Assembly (NCBI RefSeq): GCF_000524195.1
Contig: NW_020170381.1
Coordinates: 2,400,714-2,464,713 of the forward strand
Direction: 5' to 3'
DNA from: Echinococcus granulosus
Lineage: Eukaryota > Platyhelminthes > Cestoda > Cyclophyllidea > Taeniidae
DNA length: 64,000 bases
Position 1 is the first letter of the stretch. The number at the start of each line of letters is the position of its first letter. The position numbers and the translations under genes are program-made. This document shows positions 12,721 through 23,500 of the stretch, in pieces. The notes under the pieces were generated by a model. It did not search any database and had not been told where the DNA came from. It was given only the letters and a program-made list of their open reading frames with translations.

Positions 12721-14111
12721 TTAGGTGGCAGCTTCCTTCTGTACAAATGCACCGTCAATGCTGTCATCTTCAACATCATCGTCATCATAGACTTTCCGAT
12801 TTCTACGTCGCCTTCTTTTCTTGGTTTGATTGTTTCCTCTGGAGACTGTTCCACAGCGATCATTGTCGTCTCCACCACCCACGGGGGTCGCAGTATCGGC
12901 AGTGCAGCGTTGAGAGGCGCCGTCCGGAGCAGGAGTAGGCGAACCATCAGAGGGTTCCTCGGAGATCGGGCTAGTCTCGAGGATCGGCGCAGTGCTGACG
13001 ACCGCTGAAGACAACGGAGACGGCAGCGGTGGCTTTTTTACGCCAGAAACCGGCCTTGCCACGCCAATGATCTCAATACAATATCTGTCCTTTGCGTGCT
13101 CGTCCAGAACTACTGTTAGGCTGTGGTAGTTCTCCGGCTCAATAACTGCTGACTTAGACGAAAAAAAAACTTAAAATAAGGAAAGAGACAAGTGACTAAA
13201 AATAGTTGAGAAGGAGAGAAGGGAGAAATACTACAAATACCTAAACCATCAGTCACATAAATGACTCTAAAAGTGAGACTTTCACCTATAAATATAAAAA
13301 ACCGGTTTTTAACAAGCGTCCCACCAATCATTAAATCATTGCAAAATCCCAAACACAAAGCCACGAATGCGAAGATCTACCAACTCAAATATTCCTTCCG
13401 GATTGCGCTCTTGACGTATAATGTGATGAACAAGTTTGAGGATACGTGGAGAAACGTTATCTGCCAGCTTCGGATCAAGGGATATCAGAATTTCCATCAT
13501 GGCAGGAGCAATCTTAAAATTTCCCGAGGCTCTGAGCTGTCGTATAACTTCGAGGGCCTAAAATAGGAGAAGCCACGCATCTGTTACCTGCTGCTTAGCA
13601 CTCTTTTTCGGCTGAAGATTCACATGACAATCTTTCATCATTTTCTCAATCATTGTAACCGTATAAGCTCGAGAATTTTCGGGATTAAAACACCTTTCAG
13701 AAACAATTTTAGCAACATCCCGAAACAGATTTTCATTTTCAACCTTTCGCTCCTTTACAGTAACTTGCATTTCACCGTCATTCAGAATTTGACCTGAAGA
13801 TATCAGAACGATGAATAATACGCTACGTATGATAGTATCAACATCTTCTGTGTCAAAATCACGAAAAAGATCTGACTTTGTGGCCAACTGCCCCTTGGAC
13901 ACGTTGGAAAAAATCTCATGAGCTTGTAATACTTCATCAATATTTCGCTCACTAAATAATGGAGTAACTTCATTGGGTCTTACAGTTTTTCGCGCCACGC
14001 CTTTACCTTATTTGGATAACAAGCCAATTCATACCTATTGCCATTCCTTTTTAGGCGTACAACAGAGACATTTGTTAACCTTTTTTGGTTAATAGGCGTG
14101 AACAAGGCCAT
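12721..14111 (-). CDS. SBDS: SBDS-family ribosome maturation protein, divergent second half
   Basis: Exons 14111-13984, 13951-13827, 13793-13588, 13557-13365, 13285-13241 and 13145-12721 join in phase to 373 residues. The first three encode a clear SBDS N-terminus: start [20 protein letters not shown], then [30 protein letters not shown] and [20 protein letters not shown] works with the GTPase EFL1 to remove eIF6 from late 60S subunits. After ALEVIRQLR the protein no longer matches: the usual domain II/III landmarks (an RLR..LP strand and a LIDPG.FR.ID segment) are missing, and the tail is a long Pro/Ser-rich segment ending in a basic [10 protein letters not shown] and an acidic DDDDVEDD run. 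Human SBDS is 250 residues, so this is about 120 longer. The introns are tiny: 32, 33 and 30 nt, then 79 and 95 nt. The first half is secure; the 13365-13145 joins are the weakest. Confidence 0.85.
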
Positions 14112-14624
14112 TCGGAGCGGTCACTTAAAAGTGCACAACTCCATCTAATGCATTAAAACTAAATAAGATGGTGTATTTTATATAAAACAATTTTTGACGT
14201 AAATGTTAAAAACCGATTCCTAACACTTAGATTTAGGTTGTATATAAAAGTTGAATTCTGCCAATTAACTATTAACCTTCGTTTTTCAAGATTAAGCTTT
14301 TGGGTGATTTCCCAGTGGTCCACTTAGAACAGAAAGTTACTTTTACTAATTCATAAGATTGACATTAGGACCTAATTACCTAAATACCGTGGATAAACAA
14401 CTTTTTTGCACTTCCTTGTCTATCTCTTGTCGAGAAAATTCAAGACTTCTCCTGTGACAGGCTCAGTGTTTTCATTTTCTACCTCCGCTTTCAAAATCTT
14501 AAAACTAGCAGACAAATTTGAAGTACATTTTGTAGGAAACAAGTGTTATGAAAGCATACAGGGAATGGGGGTCATATGGGTTCACGAGGTTCCTATATAC
14601 TCCGCTTTATCCCGTCCAATTTAA
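14112..14624. other. region upstream of SBDS
   Basis: AT-rich DNA immediately 5' of the SBDS start on the minus strand. It probably holds that gene's promoter, but no TATA or initiator element stands out. The 72-codon open frame at 14406-14624 (+) is not recognised. Confidence 0.35.
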
Positions 14625-14840
14625 AGTAGCGTTCCAAAACATCTCTGAAGACAAAAGAAGACATAATACTAGGGCAAAATATATATATTAAGCACAGAGG
14701 AGGTGTTTGGACTACTGGCATGGCCCGGAGGCCAGCCCACCCGGCGAGGTACAAGAAGGCAAATTCAAAATTCGAAAGTGGCGCCTCACCGATACCTAGG
14801 GATAAACCACCATCGTATTACATTAATGCGTATACAGAAA
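14625..14840 (+). mobile_element. MITE-like element, copy 1, 3'-truncated
   Basis: It starts GTAGCGTTCC and continues with CTGAAGACAAAAGAAGACAT and an ATATATAT core, matching the terminal repeat of the element at 29488-29741. The interior (GCCAGCCCACCCGGCGAGGT, then GGCGCCTCACC) is also shared. The right terminal repeat is missing: similarity stops near 14840. Non-autonomous; no coding capacity. Confidence 0.75.
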
Positions 14841-16121
14841 ATTGTTTTAAATAAGTCCCCTCTTCCCTGCTCCTCGTACTCTTGGAACAACCGCGTTGGT
14901 TTGAATTCGATATATTTATTGGGAGAAGTGAACAGGGAAAATTAATAAATGGTTTGGGGAGGTAAGGATCAGTGACCGCTCTCAGGCTTGCAGGACGCCG
15001 ACTCTTCTGTCACGAGGTTTGTGTCCTATCTTTGCCTCCTCTCTGAAAGGAACATTAAAACAGTATAAGTATTGCATAGCAAATGGTCTGTGGCCCCAGG
15101 TATTTGTGTCCTCAGTGGGATTGATGTTATGTTGGCAGCCACCAGGCTAGTCAACTACATCAACCCTTTTGTCTAAGAGGCAGTTAAAAAACTGTGCTTT
15201 ACATGGTCCTTTTAGTATTGGACATCTGGTAATTTGCTGGTGAAATGATCTGCGTAACTTGAAATGCATTTTTGTTCTGAAGGTAATGGGATTTAGAATT
15301 TACGGTGTCGGGTAGAACAGGGCCATAGAGCTACGCTAGATCGCCTTCTTGATAGGCAGCATTTTGGTTATCCCATCGAATTATACACTTTTGGCACACG
15401 CGCGAGGGCGAGCGTTTACCACTTTCATCCCTCACATGGCACCATGTATTCCGGAGTGTTGTAGTTCTATACGTTAGTGTTAACAATGAACATTTCAGTT
15501 GGCTCCCCAATTTTTAAGCCAGTGGGCATTTTAAACGATGAGAAGTCGGTGGATGCATTGTCTGTAGCTCAATACGCGAGTATGCAACCAATTGTTAAGT
15601 GTGAGGTCCTTGGTGGATATCTGTTAAGGCAGCTGCAGGCAATGCAGGTGCAGTAGAACTCATACATGTCATGGGTGACTGAAAACCACCAGTGTCCAGC
15701 AATTTCGATTCCCGCCCTTGTCCACTTGTTTTTACCAATGAGGATGAAATTATTAAACGTTCATTTGCTCATTTCAGATCTTGGGGCAATGAGCCTCGTA
15801 CTCCAGGGACAATTCGACCATTCTGTTATATACGCCTAGCCACTTTGCCCTATGATAACGTCTTCCTTACTGTCAGTTTGTGACAGAATGCGCAGAATCT
15901 CTTGTACACCAGAACAGAATGAAAACTATTTCTCTGAGCATTTCTCCATTGGTATTTAGCGGGTTTTCTTAAAAAGATCCTTTTTTATTGACTGTCCTTA
16001 GTTATTGCAGTTTTGCTTTGAGAGAGTGCTACTACGTGAGTTACAAAGTGAGTTCCCTTTCCTCTATTGTGCAATGGAATCTACCACTGCAGTACCTCAT
16101 ATCAAGAGGTCAATGGGCGGT
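14841..16121. other. spacer, possibly decayed downstream part of a Ty3/Gypsy element
   Basis: No intact gene. Since the pol fragment at 16122-17230 is on the minus strand, integrase and a 3' LTR would be expected here, but no zinc-binding or catalytic integrase motif could be read with confidence and no LTR boundary was seen. Confidence 0.3.
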
Positions 16122-17230
16122 CTATATCCACCAGATTAACGCTGGATAATCTGTTTTGATCACGGATTCCCCTGCCATCAGGTAATACCAGGAATGTATG
16201 ACCATTGTAAAGGTAGCAAACTTTTTCCATGAAGTAGCGCCTATCTGTCCATTCTGCTTGTTGAGTTTGGCGCTAGCGCAAGCAATGACACGTACTGGAC
16301 CTCCCTCGTTCTTCCATGGAAATAGCAACAGACCTAGAGCTGCATCGCTAGCACAATGGCGAGACGCCTAACTCAAAAGCGGATAGGGCTAGAATCGACA
16401 TAAAGCAGAGCATTTGCTCTGGTCCTTTAAGCATTTCATCATGCTCTTCCTCCCAAATCATATTTTTCTTGACCTAGTTTTCATCTAGGGTGTGTAGTGC
16501 ACTTTCAAGCTTAGCACAGCCTGTAACGGAACATCAGTAGTAGCTTGCTAAGTTCAGGCAGCTTCGACGTCCAGTCTACCTGGTTGGTGCCCTAAACTGC
16601 CGTGTGCGGTCCGCTTTCACCGACACTATGTCCCAAAGATTTTACTGAACATTGTCCAAACTGGCCCTATGCGTAAACCAGTGTTCAACTCGCATTCTGG
16701 ATACGGTAAAACAGCAATTCCAAATTGTAACTGGACTCCTGCATGCCTTTGTCAATTAGTCATGTATCGTCCAAAAGTACCATAATACAGTGCTCCGTAA
16801 TGGTCCAGCCATAGCTATTTGCACAAGTAGTTGAAAAGTGGCTGTTGCGTTGCAGAGTCCACTAGGCGTCATCTGGTACGCATAAGGCGCAGTGGGTAAG
16901 ATGGCAGCCGTCATCATCTGTTTCCGTCTTCTCCACTTACCAACATCTTGATTCTAACTCCAGTATGAAGGACCACTTCGATGCGTGTAGAGAGTCTTAG
17001 GAATCTTTAGTGTAGGGTAGGGAAGGCGTGCTCACTGTTATGGTGTTTGGTTTTCTGCGATCAGTATCCCGATAGAGACTAGAGCATCCGGCGAGATCCA
17101 TGGACTTAAGGACCTCATATTTGAGCATGTAGTGAGGCATACGATTTATCGCCTCTGGTGGAGGAAGTGGTATGCGTCTTAGTGATTGCCAAGTGGGCCT
17201 GATCTCTCTGGCGCCTTAGCTTCCATGCCC
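16122..17230 (-). pseudogene. decayed Ty3/Gypsy retrotransposon pol (RT and RNase H)
   Basis: Read on the minus strand, the segment gives in order: a pre-RT stretch with RRIPLPPPEAINRM and MLKYEVLK; a shortened fingers region ending KPNTITVS; DSLHASKWSFILELES.CW.VE, the usual palm motif; a damaged LDDT in place of the FLDDI/YVDDI active-site block; LELLFYRIQNA; a KSLGHSV remnant; and an RNase H piece at 16328-16122 (RVIACASAKLNKQNG, then MAGESVIKTDYPALIWW). These are Ty3/Gypsy pol landmarks in the right order and spacing. In-frame stops, frame changes and a deletion of roughly 15 codons between fingers and palm show it is dead. No LTRs, gag or integrase were identified. Confidence 0.8.
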
Positions 17231-20200
17231 AGAACCTAGGCACATGAAGGTGTTGGTGCACTTAACCAGCAACTCCTCAAGTTTTGTTCTCTGGTTACCA
17301 GTAATGTGGGTGACTCAGCGAAAAAAATCGTCTAGATTGTTCCCAGGCGCCGCTCCAGCCTTATTGAGGACGTTGGACTGGGTGAAGGGAACTCCACATT
17401 AGATTTACCTTTTTGATGAATAGAGTAAGTACCCTTTACGCAATGCAGAATGGCCTTAGTACTAAGTAGGACTTCTGTCTTAAGAGTTACAATCCACGCC
17501 ACTTCTTGTCTGCCTGCAACTCCTTCCCTTCTGCTGTTTGTGGTATGTTAGACTGCGGGAAGCCCTGCGGTTTACTAATGGTCTGACTAAAACGGGGTGA
17601 GAAAGGGAATTGCAAGGGTGTGCATTTGGCTTTCCTAGGACTTGGAGGAACCAGTGAGAGTCATTAGGGAATAGGCATGTAAAAGGGAGGAGGGCTTGCC
17701 TTAAGTAGGGGCAAGATGTAGACGCCCTCGGTAGTATGACGTTCCATTTGGTGGGTCATTGCTGTTACTCGAACGAGGCAGTATAGCCAACTAATTGAGC
17801 TTATTTACTATAAGCCTCACCCACTCCTTGAGGGGTTTGGTATCTGTGCCACCGAGTTTGCCTACCATAATGCAGGAGAATTCTTTGAAGTAATTTTTGC
17901 AAAGTGGGGGCGGTATGGTGGACATAAGTCAAGACGTCATGGCATAAATTCATTCAGCCTTTCATTCAACCAAGAAGTTTAATAATCTTGTTAAACATTT
18001 TATCAGCTGGTGTGTTGTAAATAAATAAACAGAGCATGGACAAATTGCAATTTGAAGAACTAGTTTGTTGATTGAATGACTGCCAAGGCGGAATATTTGT
18101 ATGAGTGCATTCGAATGAGAAAATGCGTGTGAGGCAGATGTACCTGTACGGTGGTTAGCCTAGAATCCTTAGTAGGCAGTGAGCTGACGTGTGAGCCATA
18201 ACTCTTTTTTTACACCTTACCTCTGTAATTTGTTGTTCAAAGTAGTTCTAGTAAAGCCCCCTTTTTCTGTAATTGCTTTGAGGTGAGAAGTGGTTATTGG
18301 TAAAAATAGTGTTGAAAAATCGAAAAAAGGGTTTTGTTTTCATGATGGACGCGAATCCCTTTGTTACTAATCTTTTTTTGACGATTATATACAACCTGGC
18401 TTACTTCCCTGTTTACCTTCTGATTCGATCCCTATAGCATCAAATGTTCATCAGTCAGAATTCAGTATGGTTAAAAAAAGGGTGGTAAAAATATCGACCA
18501 AAAAAGTAAACTATTTTCATTATGGAGTCGGTTGTGGAGTGTAACACTAAAGATAGACACACACTTAAGTCTATAGGATCGGGAACATAGTTGGACATTT
18601 AATGCAGTAGCTGAAACCGTTGGGATGCATCAGCACTCAATAGTTTAAGGGGTATGCCCGGGAAGGAGCCTCAAATCTTGCCATTTCAGGATGAGGAGGG
18701 TCAGCCGATTATGCGAGCTGCTTCAGCTCAGGAGATGTAAATGCATTCCTTGGCTTTTGTCCATTGCTTGAGGCAAATCATTTCACTCATCTCTCTCCTC
18801 CTTTGCAGTGTTTGCTTGCAAACGTGATTCGCAACCTCAAAATTGCTTTTTGTGCTTGACATCTCTAAAAATCGTCGGGCAACCACATTTTAACTGGGCA
18901 GTAAAACACCCTTTGAACTCTTGAAGTCATCACCCTTGAATCAAAGCAGTCAGCTCAGGCTATGTTGGCCAAAATCAAACAAAAATCAAATGAGAATATT
19001 TACTAGGATTAGAATGACAATGTTCCCAAAGAGGCAAACTATCCAGGCGAAATATGTTCATTTACACATCAATCAGGCAGATTTGCAAAAACCGCTGTAG
19101 ACTTGGATAGTTCTTCACGGTATCCCGTGCCTTTGAGTTGAAGGTGGGCACTCAAAATACCTGTGACATGTTACAGCCCTTTATGGCACCCGTCTGAGTG
19201 TGAGCAAGTTCATCAAAGCTTGTAACCACGTCTGTCAATTACCCAACCAACCAATTGAAACTACGGTCGTCACGGCGTATCTCAATCAGTTACAGTTCAC
19301 CGCACGGTGTCAGCAGGTCAACTGGTGGAAGCGAGTGACACCTCCAGCCTAGGCAGAGTTCGCTCATCCACCGATTCCGTGGTACAATTTGTGCTAAAAA
19401 TTGGTGCTCGATGTCCGCCTTTACTCCACACTTTGATCCATTGAATGGGTGGGTGGTCGGGTGCCTGTGGTGCGATTTCTCACCTATTTCACAAAGCATC
19501 TACTCTTTCAATTTGGCAAATGCACATGCCCAAGCCTGCTAATTCCCACTTGTAGATAGCGGAAGGCGTGTGTGTGCTGAGGAGTGAAGATAGTGATTTT
19601 AGGGAGAACTATCCACCCAACACATTGCAGTGACGACGCCTTGAAGTGGGTTGTTGTGGTATGCGTTGACAATGTCCCAATGCTTCTTGTTCCCAGGGGG
19701 TATGTGGAAAGAGGTATTGGAAACGGACTGGTTCGAGTTGAGGCAGTGATTGTCCTTTTGGTATTTGACGGCGCTACCAACTAGCCCATCTCACTCCGAG
19801 GGGCTAGAGATACGACTGCATCGAATCATGGATAGAATATCCCAAATGATAGCTAATGTGATCTTGGATACCTGACAAGTTGTATGTACAACCGCATTTG
19901 CCGTGTTCTTACATGCTGCGGGAAGGCTCAGCTTCAGTAGTGAGTAATTCTTGTAAGTGCTTATGTGTAATACTTATGTTTTTTTAATGTGCCTTTCAGG
20001 GAGGAGGCAATCAGGAAATTCGAACCTTGTAACCGGATCGTCCTCTCTCTTACCTAGTGACTGCGGCCCCCCTCCTTCTTGAATATTGTATTTTCCCTAT
20101 CCATCTTGTCACCTTTACTAAAGATGTCCAAAGCAAATCAACCAGGCTTGTCTAGGAACGCTAGGAATCGGGAAGCGGAGACCGAGGAGCCTCGCTCTAC

Positions 20201-20598
20201 ATATATCTTTGGCTTAGGCGGCATAGATTTTTATTGTGGACCTACTAGTTTTCCATTTTCTAGCATTCTTCTTTGCACCTCGTCGAAAATTTGTTTAACA
20301 ATTACTAAAGTTGCAAAATTATGAAGTCTGAATTTTTAGCGCAATGTGTTTAACATATCGTAGTTTGTATGTATTGATTAGAAAATGACTAATTATTGCA
20401 ATTTTTAAATTGGCAAATCTCGTCCAATAAAATCGTAGTGTTGGTGGTTATAAACTGTGATGCATTGCTGCGATATTTTATGAGCATACTTCTTCATGAC
20501 GAAGCTTGGCGACAAATACCCAGGGAAAGTGATTTTAAATGAAAATATTGTCCAGGCCACATGGTTTGATGTTATACATCAGTTAATGTTTTTTTCAG
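17231..20598. other. spacer, partly upstream remains of the retroelement
   Basis: The part just above 17230 (minus-strand reading LEELLVKCTNTFM) may be the linker before reverse transcriptase in the same element. Beyond that nothing is recognised. The missing 5' exon(s) of the RUN-domain gene should lie within or before this stretch; a 38-codon ATG-led piece starting near 20124 was considered and has no RUN similarity. Confidence 0.35.
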
Positions 20599-23500
20599 TG
20601 CTTACATAAGTTTAGTCATCGAACAAAACAAGTCAGGCATTCTTGATGAAACCTCTCATGGTGTTCGTGGTCTTTTAACATGTCTGGAAAGCATTTTCTG
20701 CGATGCACCCGGAGGTAAAATCTTAGTAGTTTAGATCCTCCTAGATGCCTCTAAGTGGTGGAAAGGTTGGAAATTGTGGCGTTGGGTTGCCCAATCCTGT
20801 GAGAATATGCCCCAAAGTTGTGTTGGCTTAGTCAATTCGTTGGAAAATCTCCAAAGTGGTCTTGCCAAGGTGTCAAAAAACAATTTGTTTCAGTTTCTTC
20901 TTTGTTTACCTGATGTTGCTCATTTGCAGACTATTTAACTTGTCTTCACTGCCTCCCGATATTCTTATCGGTTTTAGCTCCGTGCCTTTTTGCGACTCGC
21001 CCTACAATCCAAGCGCCTTCACTTGTATCTCGATGTTTTGTTCAATTCTACGGAAGTCATAAGGTAGGTTACTTGGTGCTTCATTCTGCTGTATTTCTGC
21101 GAAATAAACTTTTTTTTGTAGCCGTGTATATCATCCCACTGCAATCCTACTCTCCACTCATCTGGGAAGAATTACTGACGCAGCTGTGGAATTACAGTAC
21201 CTAGACTTCTGGTAAACATTGCGTTCTTGGCCCACCATTGTTGTGCAGATTAGTGTTTAAGTATGTTAGTGTTTATTTAAATTCGGAATGCTATGTTGGG
21301 AATTCACTCCAAAACTGCCCTAGTTTATCACATCCTTTGCGTTTTGATAGGGATGTTTTTATTACTAAATGAATAGTATTTTCTCAGTTTCGATATGAGG
21401 GCTGACGAGCTCAATTTCCCATACACTGGCCAAATAGACTACGCTTTGTTGCTCAGCTTCACAAATAGGTTAGTTTTTTGGCTATTCTTATACTTGGAAG
21501 ACATATTCCTCTGTGCTCTTTCATTGACAGATTTCTTGTTTTGGATAAAGTTCCAGGTACCCGAATTCAAATGTCCTCGATACCGGGTATCACTTACAAA
21601 AGAACTTTTGTAAGCAATGTCAGGAGTATGCAGTCAAAGCTCTTTCAAGCGAATCTCAGAAGGTAATCCCCTTTGTGCTAGTTCGCGTAGTTTTGGCTTT
21701 TTTCTAATAGATATTGATTTTCCTTCTAAGAAATATCTGGAAGATGTTGTCAGGGGTGCAAATAAAAAGATAGTGGCTTACGAGAGTGAGTTGGCCAGGT
21801 TGTTGGATGACAATCGCCGCCTTCGCTCTGCGTTTGATCAGCTTCAGACCAAGTTGTAGGTCACGATTCATTATCTGCCTGCGTGTTACTTCGTCACCAT
21901 TTTCATCAAATTTTTTGCGCTAATGCATGTCACATTACCTCATCTATCCACCTCTATTTGCACGGGACGATCTATTTATTTCCAATTGAATTTAATCAGC
22001 AAAAATGCACTTACGACTTATTCGGCTCACGTAAGATCTTAGAGCTGCATCATTAGGCATCTGTGATATTCGAAAATTCCACAAATATTTGATAATTTGG
22101 ATAAAAATTGGTTGAAATAAAGTCCTAGTCTTTTGTAAGCGACATTCGCATTCATTAGTAAAATCTACGCAAATTTTACGCATTTTTGTTCATGCAGGTA
22201 GCTATTTTTGCCCACTTTTAACCTCTTGGTATATTACACCAGGATTTTTCCTTTAGATATGGGTACTATGATTGTAAAAACACTTCTGGTATGCTTTTAC
22301 CCTTTTCAACATGTCATTCAAGCGTGGTCCAGTTAGTGACCTCATCATTTCCGGCATGAAAACAGAAAAAAGGATCAACTCGTGATCCATTATCTTGACG
22401 CAATCATTTTAGCAAGTTGTTAGACCAGGTGCGCGTTCTTCAGTACTGCGGTGTCACCCTTCTCTTTCCAGCGCTTTGATGCATGAAGAGTACGCCCAAC
22501 GACTACGACGGTTGGGTTTTGATACTCAGGTGTTTCCAATTCGCTTGAAACCCCATTGGCGGGATATTTCAAGGCCTCATCAGCGGTGGCGACCACCTGT
22601 CGATTGGTCTGCAGTCGAGGCGACGGAGGACCTGAACGATCTACGCGCGACTGAAACTCAGACCCATGCCACTTCCTCTCCCCTCTCCCTCCCCCTATTC
22701 CCTCAAAAGGGTCGCGGAGTGCCGACTCCAACGGTGAGTCCTCTGATTTTTCTGCTGATACAGAGATTGCAGGTTAAACAAAATCTTCATCAATGTGGTT
22801 TCCTTGCTTTTTGATCTATTAAGTCATCTGCTTCTATTTGACTCGTGTATTCCGTCGTTTAATGATACTGAGGTTAAAGTCCATTATTTGTACGTGTGAC
22901 AAAGTAGCCTAAGAAATGCTTGCAATGGTCTACTACTTCAGTGCTGCGTTTCATGTGTGGATATTTAGCACGCTGTGTGGTTGTGATTAGTGCTTCTTGG
23001 TGCATACTGAACGAGTCATCGTTATTTATTCCTAGAATCTTTTTATTCTATTATTGTGTGAAAATCTCTTTTGTGTCGGCGCTGTGTGAGAAAGACGCAC
23101 TCGGTGTTTCAAATTATGTCCCTGCCCAGTCAGTGTCAAGGATGGATTCAGGACTTAGTACCTTTTCGCAACTGTAGCCTATCGTTTGTTCCTGTGGCAC
23201 ATTATATTTGCTATCTACCACCATTTTTATTTAACTCCGTAGCTCATTTGACTTGTTATGCACGTCAATATGGGGTAACTCGTAGTAATTCTACTGAGAA
23301 TCAGAAAAAGTGTCTCATTCGTCCGCTTGAGATGGTCTATAGGAATTCTCCAGTGGGAGATCTGGTTTTGTTCAAATTATTACATGCAAACCATCACACC
23401 TGGAAAACTTCCTTAAGGTTCCTCACTTCAGTGCACATCTGACCTCAGACTTTCTCTTCAACCGAATCTCGGGTGCCGTTGATGCACGTAAAACTAACCG

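Noticed and set aside
15300..16100. Integrase of the Ty3/Gypsy element
   Set aside because: Expected here, and isolated strings such as GTHFVTHVV can be read, but the spacing from RNase H is too short and no zinc-binding or catalytic triad was found.
21610..21662. Extension of the sixth RUN-gene exon to the donor at 21662
   Set aside because: It shifts the frame by one base against the next exon; the earlier donor at 21609 keeps phase, although the extension resembles RUNDC3 and may be an alternative.
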